From an uncultured Lachnospiraceae bacterium (GTDB taxonomy: Bacteria; Bacillota; Clostridia; Lachnospirales; Lachnospiraceae), in NCBI GenBank assembly GCA_947566645.1, contig CANOKL010000030.1, forward strand, positions 1 through 47,522: DNA of 47,522 bases. The letters are read 5' to 3'. Numbering within the stretch: position 1 is the stretch's first letter; each line of letters starts with the position of its first letter. The notes beneath the pieces are model-generated. The model was not told the origin of the DNA. It made no database searches and saw only the letters and a program-made list of their open reading frames with translations. Both the position numbers and the translations under genes were made by a program. Of this stretch, positions 7,609 to 17,254 are shown in pieces.

Positions 7609-9045
7609 ATGAAAAATCTCACATTGGAGAATATTACAAAAGCCTGCTGCGGCACATTTCACGGCGACAGTCAGCTTCTTTCGCGGGAAGCTGCCGGTGT
7701 CGTGATTGACAGCCGCAAGGTGGAGAAGGATTATCTCTTCGTTGCCATAGACGGAGTAAAGGTAAATGCCCACAGATTTATCCCTGACACCATTAAAAAG
7801 GGGGCGCTCTGTGTCGTATCACATGAAGATCTTGGAGAAACAGATTATCCCTATATCCTGGTGGAGTCAACGGGCCAGGCTCTTCTTGATATCGCCCGGC
7901 TGTACCGGAATTCCTTTGATATTAAGGTTGTCGGAATTACCGGAAGCGCAGGGAAGACGAGTACAAAGGAAATGATCGCATCTGTTGTAAGTCAGAAGTA
8001 CATGGTTCATAAAACTCTTGGCAACTTTAACAACGAATGGGGGCTTCCCATTACCATTTTTGCCATGAAAGAGGACACACAGGTTGCCATTCTCGAGATG
8101 GGTGTCAACCATTTTGGGGAAATGCGCCGTCTTTCCTCTGTCGCAAGCCCCGATATCTGCGTCATCACAAATATTGGCGTCGCCCACCTGGAATTTTTTA
8201 AGACAAGAGAAGGGATTCTCCAGGAAAAATCCCAAATGATTCAGGATATGAAAGTTGGCGGCACAATTATTTTAAATGGAGATGATGATCTGCTCTGTGA
8301 GGCCGGTCCTGTAAAAGGCTCCATCCCACAGTTTTTTGGAACCGGCGAAAACAGCAGCTTCCGCGTGGAAAATCAAAAATCGTTAGGGTTAAAGGGTACC
8401 TCCTGTACTATAAATCTCCCTGACGGTACATACTTTGACTGCATCGTTCCCCTCCCGGGACCTCATATGGTGTCCAATGCGCTTGCAGGCGCAGCCGTTG
8501 GCTACAATCTTGGGCTCACCCCGGATGAGATCAGGCGCGGAATTGAAACCCTCCCCTCCATGCCTGGGCGGAACAACATTATTTCAACAGAAAAATTCGT
8601 CCTTCTGGACGACTGTTACAATGCTAATCCTGTGTCCATGAAAGCAGCCATTGATGTGCTGACCATGGCCATCGGACGGAAGGTGGCCATTCTCGGCGAT
8701 ATGACCGAACTGGGTGAGGACGCTGACGCTCTGCATTATGAAACCGGAAAGTATGCTGCCGCACAAGGCATTGATCTTGTATGTGGAATCGGCACACTTG
8801 CAAAGGACCTGGTCCGGGGCGCCCAGGAAGTATTTAACAGCAAGCCTGCCCCAAAGTCTGCAGATACAGAAGGCATTGTTACAGAAGGCAGGCTCGCAGA
8901 ATCTGTAACTGCAAAGGCAGTATGGTTTGAAACAAAAGCTGACTTTCTTGCCAGGGCATCCCTGCTCCTAAAGGATGGGGACAATATTCTTATAAAGGCC
9001 TCTCATGGAATGAATTTCCCTGAGATCGTAGAACATTTGAAGTAA
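7609..9045 (+). CDS. murF: UDP-N-acetylmuramoyl-tripeptide--D-alanyl-D-alanine ligase
   Basis: A 478-residue cytosolic Mur ligase that adds D-Ala-D-Ala to the UDP-MurNAc-tripeptide, the last cytoplasmic step of stem-peptide assembly. It has the MurF N-terminal domain (VVIDSRKVEKDYLFVAIDG), the P-loop GITGSAGKTSTKE at residues 109-121, the substrate-binding region NNEWGLP, EMGVNHFGEM, the central NIGVAHLEFF and the C-terminal-domain motif LDDCYNANPVSM. The site AGGAGGAAA precedes the ATG at a good distance. The HAD phosphatase gene follows after 29 bases and may be co-transcribed. Confidence 0.96.
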   Translation: MKNLTLENITKACCGTFHGDSQLLSREAAGVVIDSRKVEKDYLFVAIDGVKVNAHRFIPDTIKKGALCVVSHEDLGETDYPYILVESTGQALLDIARLYRNSFDIKVVGITGSAGKTSTKEMIASVVSQKYMVHKTLGNFNNEWGLPITIFAMKEDTQVAILEMGVNHFGEMRRLSSVASPDICVITNIGVAHLEFFKTREGILQEKSQMIQDMKVGGTIILNGDDDLLCEAGPVKGSIPQFFGTGENSSFRVENQKSLGLKGTSCTINLPDGTYFDCIVPLPGPHMVSNALAGAAVGYNLGLTPDEIRRGIETLPSMPGRNNIISTEKFVLLDDCYNANPVSMKAAIDVLTMAIGRKVAILGDMTELGEDADALHYETGKYAAAQGIDLVCGIGTLAKDLVRGAQEVFNSKPAPKSADTEGIVTEGRLAESVTAKAVWFETKADFLARASLLLKDGDNILIKASHGMNFPEIVEHLK

Positions 9046-9074
9046 CTGGGCCGTTACCATTTGAAAGGATTATT

Positions 9075-9887
9075 ATGAATTACCAATTACTGGCATTAGA
9101 TCTGGACGGGACACTAACCAATTCAGAAAAAGAAATATCAAAGGCGACTTTAGAGGCGCTGATCAAGATACAAGAACAGGGAAAAAAGGTCGTCCTGGCA
9201 AGCGGCAGACCCACCGTAGGAGTCCTGCCCCTCGCCGGGCAGCTGCGGCTGGCAGACTATGGCGGATACATGCTCTCCTTCAATGGAGCACGCATCACCG
9301 ACTGTCAGAGCGGACAGCTCATTTACAATAAGCAGCTTCCAGACGACATCGTTTCCCCCCTGTTTCATATTATAAAAAAATACTCCGGAATCGACATCCT
9401 CGCCTACAGGGAGGATGCCATCCTCTCCGGCCTGAAGATCAATGAATACACCGAACTGGAAGCAAGGATCAACCATATCCCGATTGAGAGCGTCCCTGAC
9501 TTCGAAGAGCAAATAACCGAACCCGGTAATAAGCTGCTCGTAACAGGCGCTTCGCCCATAATAGAACTGATCCGACAGGAAGCCCGTGCCAACTTCCGCT
9601 CCTACCTGAATATCTACTGCTCCGAACCATTTTTCCTCGAAATCATGCCCGCGGGCATTGACAAGGCACATTCCCTGCTAAAGCTTCTGACCTCCGTCGG
9701 ACTATCCGCCGACGAGATGATCTGCTGCGGGGACGGCTATAACGACCTGACCATGATCGAAACCGCAGGCCTCGGCGTTGCCATGGCAAATGCCCAGCCG
9801 GCAGTCAAAGAAAAAGCGGACTATATCACAAAATCAAATGACGAAGACGGAATCCTGCAAGTCATCAACGAATTCATGTTGGTTTAA
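9075..9887 (+). CDS. Cof-type HAD-superfamily phosphatase
   Basis: A 270-residue cytosolic hydrolase of the HAD IIB (Cof) group, which removes phosphate from sugar phosphates, cofactors or nucleotides. Motif I is LDLDGTLTNS with the nucleophile Asp9 and the acid Asp11, motif II is ASGRP, and motif IV is CCGDGYNDLTMI near the C-terminus; the MANAQPAVKEKADYIT tail is typical. The individual substrate cannot be predicted. It has AAAGGA before the ATG and follows murF by 29 bases. Its TAA stop (9885-9887) is exactly the first three bases of REP copy C. Confidence 0.92.
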   Translation: MNYQLLALDLDGTLTNSEKEISKATLEALIKIQEQGKKVVLASGRPTVGVLPLAGQLRLADYGGYMLSFNGARITDCQSGQLIYNKQLPDDIVSPLFHIIKKYSGIDILAYREDAILSGLKINEYTELEARINHIPIESVPDFEEQITEPGNKLLVTGASPIIELIRQEARANFRSYLNIYCSEPFFLEIMPAGIDKAHSLLKLLTSVGLSADEMICCGDGYNDLTMIETAGLGVAMANAQPAVKEKADYITKSNDEDGILQVINEFMLV

Positions 9888-9948
9888 TTGGGGACAGGTC
9901 ATTTTCAATTGGGGACGGGGTATTTCTAAAAATACCCCGTCCCCAATT
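9885..9948 (+). repeat. REP-like element, copy C, shared by two gene ends
   Basis: It begins TAATTGGGGACAGGTC, where TAA is the stop of the HAD gene. It continues into the hairpin 9908-9948 (arms AATTGGGGACGGGG and complement). On the minus strand the hairpin encodes the last residues ELGTGYF and the TAG stop (9926-9928) of the YyaL gene. One 64-bp element thus terminates two convergent reading frames and probably both transcripts. Confidence 0.93.
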
Positions 9949-11956
9949 CAGCCCCCAGTTCGTCAAACCGGCGTACCGGCGCCATACATGCCCCGTTTTT
10001 GCAGAGGTAATACATTGCCCCGCTCTCTGGAACCGGGTAGGCTGCTGTATAGGGTGCGCACTCTGCGAGTTCTTCTTTATTCTCTTCTGTTTTTATGATC
10101 ACATTCAGCCCATAGACGAGCGTCTTTTTCAAATACTCTGTAAGCTCCCCCGGCAGGCTGTCTTTTACTGCACATACCAGTTCTTTATGCGGACAGAGTA
10201 CCCCTGTCAGGGTGAAAAGGCCAAAGGTGCATCCTGCGGGATAATCCCCTGCTTCATTGATAAGGTAATGGAGCTGCCGGTCGGATGCTTCCTGCCAGTG
10301 CTTCTCTCCGGTAAGCGACGCGATCTTAAAAAGTACGGCTGCAGCAACGGAATTTCCGGAGGGGACTGCACCGTCGTATACCTCCTTCGGCCTGGTGATG
10401 AGAGCCTCTGCATCAGATGCGGTGAGGAAATATCCCCCTTCTTTTTTGTCTTCGAAGTATTCCTGCATCTGTCCGGCACGGAAAATGGCTTCTCTTAGAT
10501 ACTCTATCTGAAAGGTTCCCCGGTAGAGTTCCAGCAGCGCCAGCGCATAGACTGCATAATCGGCAAGCTGCCCTGCATGTGCCGCCTCCCCGCCGCAGTA
10601 CCTGAGATACAACCGGTTATCCTTGTCTGTCATGGATTCCCGCAGGAACCTCTCTGCCTCTGTTGCCGCCTTTACATATTTCTCCTCTTCAAGCAGCTGC
10701 CCTGTCCACAAAAGTGCAATGATTGTCCATGCATTCCAGGATAACAGCACCTTCTTATCTGTGTGGAGGCTCGTCCGCTCCTGCCTGTACTTGTAAAGCT
10801 TCTGAATGCGTCCCTCCCCCTGCTTCCATTCTGAAAATGAAGGATGTCCGATCCGGTTCGGAATGCTCTTCCCTTCAAAGTTTCCATCCTCTGTAATACC
10901 ATAAAGCGCACAGTACTCGGTTCCATCCCGTTCCCCCAGAACCTGCCGGATCTCCTCCGGTGTAAATACATAGTATTTCCCCTCTACACCGTCACTGTCT
11001 GCATCCTGTCCACAGTAAAAACCGCCCCGGGAGTCTCTTAATTCTCTTAAGATATAATCCGCCGTGTTCCTTGCAATCTCCGCATATTCCTGCCTCTTCG
11101 TCGCCTGAAAAGCATTGAGGTAGGCAAGAATCAACAGCGCATTGTCGTACAGCATTTTTTCAAAATGCGGAACCAGCCACCTGTCGTCCGTGGAATACCT
11201 GGAAAACCCGCCTCCAATATGGTCATAGATTCCTCCCCGTGCCATGGCCTCCAGCGTCCGCTCCGCCATCTGCGAAGCCTCAGGCACTGCCTCAGCAAAA
11301 GAATACCGCATTAAAAATAACAGCTGATGAGGCATGGGAAACTTAGGGGCATGCCCAAAGCCTCCCCATTCCTCATCAAACTGCTGCTCCAACTGGTGAA
11401 ATGCTTTATGAAGAATCCCTGAGTCCGGTTCATTCTCCATCTGCTTCCCGCAACCCTGTTCCTTCCTGACTGCCTCCGTAATCTCCTCCCCTGCATCCAC
11501 AAGCCTCTCCCTGTGATTCTCCCACAGCCTGGCAATTCTCCCCAGAATCTCCACAAGCCCTTCCTGCCCGAACCTCCGTCTTTTCGGAAAATACGTCCCT
11601 GCAAAAAAAGGCTTCTGCTCTGGAGTCATAATGACAGTCAGCGGCCATCCCCCGGCTCCAGTCATCATCTGGCACACATCCATATACACCGCGTCAATAT
11701 CCGGCCGCTCCTCCCTGTCAACCTTAATGCAGATATAGCTTTTATTCAAAATCTCTGCCACCTCTGCGTCCTCAAAAGACTCGTGCGCCATCACATGACA
11801 CCAGTGGCAGGTCGAATATCCAATGCTCAAAAATATAGGCTTATCCTCGCTGCACGCCCTCTTAAAAGCCTCCCCGCACCAGGAATACCAGTTCACCGGA
11901 TTATCCTTATGCTGCAGCAGATAAGGAGATTTCTCATATTTCAAATAATTTGACAT
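9926..11956 (-). CDS. YyaL/DUF255 thioredoxin-domain protein
   Basis: A 676-residue cytosolic protein of the YyaL/spermatogenesis-associated 20 family: an N-terminal thioredoxin-like DUF255 domain followed by an (alpha/alpha)6-barrel like N-acylglucosamine 2-epimerases. The family start [19 protein letters not shown], the redox-type motif STCHWCHVM (Cys50 and Cys53), [12 protein letters not shown] and GGWPLTV are clear; the barrel covers about residues 200-640. The biochemical role is not established. The start at 11956 has GGAGGGACG upstream; a longer frame to 12046 runs into REP copy D and is rejected. The C-terminal tail is encoded by REP copy C, so the final residues are probably not functional. 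Confidence 0.92.
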   Translation of the reverse strand: MSNYLKYEKSPYLLQHKDNPVNWYSWCGEAFKRACSEDKPIFLSIGYSTCHWCHVMAHESFEDAEVAEILNKSYICIKVDREERPDIDAVYMDVCQMMTGAGGWPLTVIMTPEQKPFFAGTYFPKRRRFGQEGLVEILGRIARLWENHRERLVDAGEEITEAVRKEQGCGKQMENEPDSGILHKAFHQLEQQFDEEWGGFGHAPKFPMPHQLLFLMRYSFAEAVPEASQMAERTLEAMARGGIYDHIGGGFSRYSTDDRWLVPHFEKMLYDNALLILAYLNAFQATKRQEYAEIARNTADYILRELRDSRGGFYCGQDADSDGVEGKYYVFTPEEIRQVLGERDGTEYCALYGITEDGNFEGKSIPNRIGHPSFSEWKQGEGRIQKLYKYRQERTSLHTDKKVLLSWNAWTIIALLWTGQLLEEEKYVKAATEAERFLRESMTDKDNRLYLRYCGGEAAHAGQLADYAVYALALLELYRGTFQIEYLREAIFRAGQMQEYFEDKKEGGYFLTASDAEALITRPKEVYDGAVPSGNSVAAAVLFKIASLTGEKHWQEASDRQLHYLINEAGDYPAGCTFGLFTLTGVLCPHKELVCAVKDSLPGELTEYLKKTLVYGLNVIIKTEENKEELAECAPYTAAYPVPESGAMYYLCKNGACMAPVRRFDELGAELGTGYF

Positions 11957-12028
11957 TCTAAGCGTCCCTCCATTTATCGTAAATATATAGACAATAAAAG
12001 TAGTATGCCCCCGAGATGCCAGATTATG

Positions 12029-12092
12029 TAATTGGGGACAGGTCATTTTGAATTGGGGACGGGGTATTTTTAAAATTACCCCGTCCCCAATT
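12029..12092 (+). repeat. REP-like element, copy D
   Basis: TAATTGGGGACAGGTC followed by the GGGGACGGGG hairpin, lying between the YyaL gene and the upstream SDR gene (stop at 12102). It starts 9 bases beyond the SDR stop. The hairpin end faces the SDR gene, so it could terminate SDR transcription. Confidence 0.9.
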
Positions 12093-12101
12093 CAAAATTC
12101 A

Positions 12102-12845
12102 TTAGCTTCTCATCGCCCCGTCTACGGACAGGATCTCGCCTGTCACATAAGCTGCCATATCGCTTGCCAGGAAGAGGAATGCATTTGCAACATCCTCAGG
12201 CTCTCCTACCCTGCGAAGGGGGATCGCGTTGATCAGCGGCTGGATCATCTTCTCTGGAAGAGCTGCAACCATATCGGTCTTCGTGATTCCGGGCGCTACT
12301 GCATTGACGCGGATTCCGCTTGGTCCAAGTTCCCTTGCCAGTGACCAGGTCATTCCGTTTACAGCAGACTTGCTTGTAGGATATGCCACGCCGCTTGGCT
12401 GTCCGCAAATGCTTACCATGGAGCTGGTATTAATGATGCATCCGCCGCCCTGCTCCTTCATGATCTTAACTGCTGGCATGACCGCATTCATGATGGCGCT
12501 GACATTCAGCTGCATCACATTTTCAAAATGCTCTGCTGTATAGTCAGTCACTGGTTTGCTGTCGGAGACTCCCGCATTATTTACGAGAATGTCAATCCTG
12601 CCGTATTTTTCCTTTACCTTTCCAATCGCTGCCTCTACTGCCTTTGCGTCCTTTAGGCTCGGATAATCTCCGCTTACCTCCCAGTCTGCATTTTCCTCCT
12701 TCAGGGAAGCAAGCGCCTTCTCTACCGTCTCCTCCCTGGAGCCAAAAAGAACAACCTTCGCCCCGTTTTCCAGATACTTTTTCACAATCGCGTAGCCGAT
12801 TCCTCTTGTGCCTCCTGTTACTACAGCTACTTTTCCTTTTAACAT
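12102..12845 (-). CDS. SDR-family NAD(P)-dependent oxidoreductase (FabG-like)
   Basis: A 247-residue classical short-chain dehydrogenase/reductase. The cofactor loop TGGTRGIG is at residues 10-17, NNAG at 89-92, the catalytic Ser near 141-142, and Tyr155 with Lys159 in YPTSK; VAPGITKTDMV and SVDGAM complete the family pattern. Close relatives include 3-oxoacyl-ACP reductases and bile-acid hydroxysteroid dehydrogenases of gut Clostridia. The GGTRGIG loop and tail recall BaiA-type enzymes, but the substrate cannot be decided. It stands alone, not in a fatty-acid cluster. AAAGGAGA precedes the ATG. Confidence 0.92.
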   Translation of the reverse strand: MLKGKVAVVTGGTRGIGYAIVKKYLENGAKVVLFGSREETVEKALASLKEENADWEVSGDYPSLKDAKAVEAAIGKVKEKYGRIDILVNNAGVSDSKPVTDYTAEHFENVMQLNVSAIMNAVMPAVKIMKEQGGGCIINTSSMVSICGQPSGVAYPTSKSAVNGMTWSLARELGPSGIRVNAVAPGITKTDMVAALPEKMIQPLINAIPLRRVGEPEDVANAFLFLASDMAAYVTGEILSVDGAMRS

Positions 12846-12896
12846 GTATTTTTCTCCTTTCCCAGTGCCTGATCTCCTCTGACACCTTTATCTGAT

Positions 12897-12926
12897 ATTA
12901 TAACGTAGATACTGTCAACACTGCAA
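12897..12926 (-). promoter_or_regulatory. Candidate sigma-A promoter of the SDR gene
   Basis: On the minus strand a perfect TATAAT (12897-12902) is preceded after 18 bases by TTGCAG (12921-12926). It lies about 50 bases upstream of the SDR start. The intergenic gap also has to drive the divergent operon starting at 13037, for which I see no clear promoter. Confidence 0.5.
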
Positions 12927-13036
12927 GTCTATTCAGGCCTTTATACTTATTATTAACCATTTACAGCCGATATATATAGAAAGAGTGCATCTGTGCGGTG
13001 AATGCGCAGACTTGCCGATACAGGAAGGGGTGTACT

Positions 13037-13870
13037 ATGAAACTAGACTTTTATCCGGCATTTCAGACAAATACCATTTTTAATACATATGGTCTGAACC
13101 AGAGTATTGCAAATAAGGGAGCGGACAGTACCGGCGCAAAGGAGCAGGAGGAGCGGCGTGATCTCTTTCTGCTGTCTCCTCAGAGCGGTGCCCGCAGCCA
13201 TCTGGCGAATCTCATGAAGCTTAAGACCGAGCTTACAGACCGTAAAAATGAGCTGCTTAAGACGGTAAATGATGGAGGTTCCATTGATTCCATTAAGGGA
13301 CAGCTTGATTTTTATGATGAGCAGATTGAAAATATTGACCAGCAGATTGCCGATGCCATGGCCGCAGAGATGGATAAGAAGCAGGAACAGGAGGAAGAGA
13401 AGCGGCAGGCAGAGGAGCCGGTTACACGGGAAGAAGATCTCAACCGCAGAATGAACGATATTACCGGACTGTCAGACAGCATCAGCAGAATACAGGTCAT
13501 GGATTCCGCCAGGGCAGCTATAGACGGACGGATCAAGGTACTAAGATCAGAGATTGAACTTGATACGCTCAACAATGAACGTTCCGGCGCATCATCGTCA
13601 TCGTATAAAAAGGAGCAGCTTGCGGAGCTTGAAAAGCGTTCCAAAAACCTTTCCCAGGAGATCGGTACACGCCTGGTACAGCTTGCAAAGGATGAAGCAG
13701 AAAACAGCAGGCCTTCCGAAATCATAGAAGAAGATGAGCAGGAAAATATAGCAGAAGATGAACTGGAAAATATAGCAGAAGATGAACTGGAAAACCTGGT
13801 AGAAGATAAACAAGAAAACATAGCAGAAAAAACCGGTCTGCCCGGCGAAGAAGAGGAAAATGAATCATGA
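13037..13870 (+). CDS. Charged coiled-coil protein coupled to GlgX
   Basis: A 277-residue protein without a recognised domain. It has no signal peptide or membrane segment and is rich in Glu, Gln and Lys with long helical stretches (about residues 55-130 and 150-220). The acidic C-terminus has four imperfect copies of an 8-residue unit (DELENIAE, DEQENIAE), encoded by 24-bp tandem repeats at about 13731-13830, so its length may vary between strains. The start is set by AGGAAGGGG before the ATG. Its TGA overlaps the next ATG (ATGA), so it is translationally coupled to the debranching enzyme. A structural or scaffolding role is a guess. Confidence 0.8.
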   Translation: MKLDFYPAFQTNTIFNTYGLNQSIANKGADSTGAKEQEERRDLFLLSPQSGARSHLANLMKLKTELTDRKNELLKTVNDGGSIDSIKGQLDFYDEQIENIDQQIADAMAAEMDKKQEQEEEKRQAEEPVTREEDLNRRMNDITGLSDSISRIQVMDSARAAIDGRIKVLRSEIELDTLNNERSGASSSSYKKEQLAELEKRSKNLSQEIGTRLVQLAKDEAENSRPSEIIEEDEQENIAEDELENIAEDELENLVEDKQENIAEKTGLPGEEEENES

Positions 13871-15960
13871 AAGATACAAACAGCCAAATCACTGAGTTAA
13901 ATCTCCCGCGTACCATACACCTTGTCCCTATGGACTATATAAGCGGCTTTGCCGTCCGTCCGGGATTTTACGAGACCAATGGCGCAACAGCCATTCCTGG
14001 CGGTGTAAACTTCACCGTATATTCCCACGGTGCAACTTCCATTGAACTTCTCCTGTTCCACAGAGAAGAAAGTGAACCATTTGCAGTCCTGCCATTTCCG
14101 CCTCATTACCGGATCGGGCAGGTTTACTCCATGATTGTATTCAAACTGAACATAGAAGAGTTCGAATATGCCTACCGTGTGGACGGTCCCTATGACCCGA
14201 AAAAAGGACTGATCTTTAATAAAAATAAATATCTCCTTGACCCGTATGCCAAGGCAATCACCGGCCAGAGCACCTGGGGATGTACCTCTCCCCGGGGCCA
14301 GCATTATAAAGCACGGGTCGTAAAGGATGATTTTGACTGGGAAGATATGCGTCCTCCTCTCCTTCCCATGGAAGATCTCATCATCTATGAACTCCATGTG
14401 CGCGGATTTACCATGCACGGCTCCTCCGCGGTACTTCATCCTGGAACATTTGCGGGACTCATGGAGAAGCTCCCCTATCTCATCGCCCTTGGTGTAAATG
14501 TGGTCGAGCTGATGCCCATCTTTGAATTTGATGAGATGCAGGATTACCGTGAGGTTGACGGAAAAAACCTTTACAACTACTGGGGCTACAATACCGTAAG
14601 CTTTTTTGCCCCCAACACCAGTTATACTGCAAGCACGGAATATAACCGGGAAGGGAACGAGCTGAAAAAGCTGATTCAGACCTTCAACCAGTATGGAATT
14701 GAGGTATTCCTGGATGTTGTTTTCAACCACACGGCAGAGGGCAACGAAAAGGGTCCCTTCTTCTCCTTTAAGGGCTTTGACAATAACATTTATTATATGC
14801 TGACACCTGACGGGAACTACTATAATTTCAGCGGCTGCGGAAATTCACTCAACTGCAACCATCCGATGGTACATCAGATGATCCTGGACTGCCTTCGCTA
14901 CTGGGTGACCACCTACCGCGTGAACGGTTTTCGCTTCGACCTTGCTTCCATTCTCGGACGAAATGAGGACGGAACGCCTATGAATAACCCTCCGCTCCTG
15001 AAGTCCCTGGCATTCGACCCGATCCTGGGTGATGTGAAGCTGATTGCAGAGGCATGGGATGCTGATGGCCTCTACCAGGTAGGAACCTTCCCCTCCTGGA
15101 ACCGCTGGGCAGAATGGAACGGAAAATACAGAGATGATATGCGCCGTTATATCAAGGGGGATCCAGGCATGGCACAGGCCGCAGCCTTACGTATTGCGGG
15201 CTCCCGCGACATCTATGAGCCAAAGACCCGTAAGAACGCCTCGGTAAATTTCTTCACCTGCCACGATGGATTTACCTTATATGACCTGTTTTCCTATAAC
15301 GAGAAACACAATGAGTCAAATGGCTGGAACAATACTGACGGTTCAAATGACAACAACAGCTGGAACTGCGGCGCAGAGGGCGAGACAGATGATCCCGGAG
15401 TTCTCACCCTGAGATACCGTATGATCCGCAACGCCTTTACCCTGCTGATGTGCAGCCGCGGAATTCCAATGTTCCTGGCCGGAGACGAATTCTGCAATAC
15501 CCAGTTTGGCAACAATAATGCCTACTGCCATGATGACATTACCTCCTGGCTTGACTGGAACAAGCTAAAGGAAAAACATGATATTTTTACATTCTTCCAG
15601 AATATGATAAAATTCCGGAAGGAACACCGGGTGCTCCGCACCAATGTAAGCGGCGGCGCCTGCGGCTTCCCGGATGTAAGCTTCCACAGCGTCACCCCGT
15701 GGCATACCGAATTTGCTGACTATGAGCATTACGTAGGCGTCATGTTTGCAGGTCAGGAGCACCACACCGGACCAGAGGTCATCTATATTGCCTCCAATGC
15801 TTACTGGGAGGAACTGAATGTCACTCTGCCGGAGATTCCCGAATCCATGTGCTGGGAGGTTGTGGTCGATACCTGGCATGAGAGTCAGACTATATACCCG
15901 GTAACATCCAGTGAATTTACAATACACCCCAGAAGTGTAATGGTTCTGATTGGAAAATAG
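13867..15960 (+). CDS. glgX: Glycogen debranching enzyme/isoamylase, GH13 with CBM48
   Basis: A 697-residue cytosolic alpha-1,6-glucosidase, expected to remove branches from glycogen or maltodextrins. An N-terminal CBM48 (about residues 30-130) precedes the GH13 barrel, with region I DVVFNHT, region II GFRFDLA (nucleophile Asp358), region III LIAEAWD (acid Glu395) and region IV FFTCHDGFT. CSRGIPMFLAGDEF and CHDDITSWLDW also fit the GlgX/isoamylase group. There is no signal peptide. No other glycogen genes are in the window; instead it is coupled to the coiled-coil gene at 13037. The symbol reflects the family; pullulanase-like activity is possible. Confidence 0.92.
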   Translation: MKDTNSQITELNLPRTIHLVPMDYISGFAVRPGFYETNGATAIPGGVNFTVYSHGATSIELLLFHREESEPFAVLPFPPHYRIGQVYSMIVFKLNIEEFEYAYRVDGPYDPKKGLIFNKNKYLLDPYAKAITGQSTWGCTSPRGQHYKARVVKDDFDWEDMRPPLLPMEDLIIYELHVRGFTMHGSSAVLHPGTFAGLMEKLPYLIALGVNVVELMPIFEFDEMQDYREVDGKNLYNYWGYNTVSFFAPNTSYTASTEYNREGNELKKLIQTFNQYGIEVFLDVVFNHTAEGNEKGPFFSFKGFDNNIYYMLTPDGNYYNFSGCGNSLNCNHPMVHQMILDCLRYWVTTYRVNGFRFDLASILGRNEDGTPMNNPPLLKSLAFDPILGDVKLIAEAWDADGLYQVGTFPSWNRWAEWNGKYRDDMRRYIKGDPGMAQAAALRIAGSRDIYEPKTRKNASVNFFTCHDGFTLYDLFSYNEKHNESNGWNNTDGSNDNNSWNCGAEGETDDPGVLTLRYRMIRNAFTLLMCSRGIPMFLAGDEFCNTQFGNNNAYCHDDITSWLDWNKLKEKHDIFTFFQNMIKFRKEHRVLRTNVSGGACGFPDVSFHSVTPWHTEFADYEHYVGVMFAGQEHHTGPEVIYIASNAYWEELNVTLPEIPESMCWEVVVDTWHESQTIYPVTSSEFTIHPRSVMVLIGK

Positions 15961-15967
15961 AAGCGCA

Positions 15968-16000
15968 GGTTACTATTCACGGCTCAGGAATGCGCGTAAG
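15968..16000 (+). repeat. Fragment of a TACTATTCACGG repeat family
   Basis: It starts GGTTACTATTCACGG, eight bases after the glgX stop, followed by GGAATGCGCGTAAGCTGCGCA. The same end motif occurs near 156-171 (minus) and 22796 (plus), and the inner near-palindrome recurs complete at 22874-22898 and 24406-24430. No matching right end is seen here, so this copy looks truncated. Confidence 0.55.
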
Positions 16001-16114
16001 CTGCGCAGGGTCTGCCCCAGCGAAGCGAGGGTATTCCGTAAGAATTCTTTATAATTAACCGTACGTTTCACTGGTCTGCTTTCCCGATAGCACATGTGTA
16101 AAGCCTCCGCGTAG

Positions 16115-16151
16115 ATAGAAAAAGAATGTGCCAGGCACATTCTTTTTCTAT
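16115..16151. terminator. Bidirectional hairpin between convergent genes
   Basis: A 37-bp perfect palindrome with 18-base arms (ATAGAAAAAGAATGTGCC) and a one-base centre. The core GTGCC-A-GGCAC is flanked by A-rich and T-rich arms, so each strand gives a stem followed by T residues. It lies between the convergent glgX and 16160-17143 genes and suits a two-way terminator. Confidence 0.7.
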
Positions 16152-16159
16152 GCATATAT

Positions 16160-17143
16160 TTACTCTACTGTTATATCCATGGCTTGTGCAGATACACCAC
16201 CCTGATTTGCCTTGTAGGCAGCCTCAGCACGTGCACGCTTCACCTTCCTTGCCTCCGGCGTTGTCTCCGCCTCAGCACGAGTCATCGCCCGCTCCTCCAT
16301 AACAGCTCTCGCCTTCCGCTTCGCCGCCTCCGCTTCAGCCCTGCGAATCGTCTCAGATCCCGCATCAATAACCATCTGGGCATCCTCACTGTCTGCTTCT
16401 GCCTTTATTTCTGCCTTCCAGCCTGCCCCCGTCTCCCGGTCTGCTTCTGTCTTCCAGCCTGCTCCCGTCTCCCGGTCTGCCTCTGTCTTTGCTTCCGCCC
16501 CGGCATCTTTCCTCTCAGCAGCATCCTGCTCTTCTGACGGTTTCTCCGGCATCTTCTCTGCTTCCTCAGCCTCCTTAAGATCCTTCTCAGCCTTCTGGCG
16601 CTCCTCCTCCGTCGGCAGCTTCGCATACTTTCCACTCTCCACGAACTCCGCCGTCGTCTCCGTAAATGCCTGATTCTTGCGATGCTCCTGCATAATCAGC
16701 TCCAGCTTCTTTTCCTCCGGAATAGCAGGATTATTCTTAATACTGTTCACCGCACTCAGGGAAGCCGCTGTATGAGCCATCCTTAATTGCTGGACTTCAT
16801 CCTTCGTCTTACATCTCTTAAGCTCATTCTCATAATTCTTCTGCTCCGCCTCAATCTGCTTCACACGCTGATACTTCTGCGGATCATGCGTCTGCAGATA
16901 CTCCATCTCCTCCGCCGTAAGCTTCTTCCCACTATTAAGCTTCAAGTCAATCTGCTTCGCCATCTTCGTGCTGCCGTCCGCATTCGCCTTCCGGATCTCC
17001 TCAGCCTGCCTGCCCACTGCATCCAGCTTCGTACTTCCATCAGCAGTAAAATCACCAGTCTCCTTCTTCCGCTGCCACTTCATCTGCATTTCCATATTCT
17101 TAGTATATGTATTAATAGACTGAACTGTAAAAAAATTCAACAA
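16160..17143 (-). CDS. Charged coiled-coil protein, unknown function
   Basis: A 327-residue protein without a recognised domain. The start is taken as TTG at 17143, six bases from AAAGGGGG; a GTG at 17149 lies too close to that site. The N-terminus has NTYTKNMEMQMKWQRKK and two ADGSTK motifs. The middle (about 60-190) is helical and highly charged, and the C-terminal half is rich in Ala, Glu and Arg. A 12-residue unit (TEADRETGAGWK) is repeated in tandem near residue 225, encoded by 36-bp repeats. There is no signal peptide or membrane segment. It is convergent with glgX and upstream of a REP element. Confidence 0.75.
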   Translation of the reverse strand: MLNFFTVQSINTYTKNMEMQMKWQRKKETGDFTADGSTKLDAVGRQAEEIRKANADGSTKMAKQIDLKLNSGKKLTAEEMEYLQTHDPQKYQRVKQIEAEQKNYENELKRCKTKDEVQQLRMAHTAASLSAVNSIKNNPAIPEEKKLELIMQEHRKNQAFTETTAEFVESGKYAKLPTEEERQKAEKDLKEAEEAEKMPEKPSEEQDAAERKDAGAEAKTEADRETGAGWKTEADRETGAGWKAEIKAEADSEDAQMVIDAGSETIRRAEAEAAKRKARAVMEERAMTRAEAETTPEARKVKRARAEAAYKANQGGVSAQAMDITVE

Positions 17144-17189
17144 GCACACCCCCTTTATACCATAAATATCGGCAAAAAGCGAGAAAACT

Positions 17190-17254
17190 TAATTGGGGAC
17201 GGGGCATTTTTAAAAATGCCCCGTCCCCAATTGAAAATGACCTGTCCCCAATTA
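17190..17254 (-). repeat. REP-like element, copy E
   Basis: Read on the minus strand it begins TAATTGGGGACAGGTC and ends with the hairpin 17191-17232 (GGGGACGGGGCATTTTT arms, perfect). The initial TAA (17252-17254) is the stop codon of the M24 peptidase gene. The C in GGGGCATT, instead of GGGGTATT, is shared only with copy F. Confidence 0.92.

Noticed and set aside
12102..12845. Bile-acid dehydrogenase (BaiA) call for the SDR protein
   Set aside because: The motifs are shared by many FabG-like SDRs and no other bai genes are present, so a specific substrate is not supported.
13312..13887. Minus-strand Ser-rich open frame of 191 codons
   Set aside because: It is the antisense reading of the acidic coiled-coil gene and its repeats; the low-complexity Ser/Phe content follows from Glu/Lys codons on the other strand.
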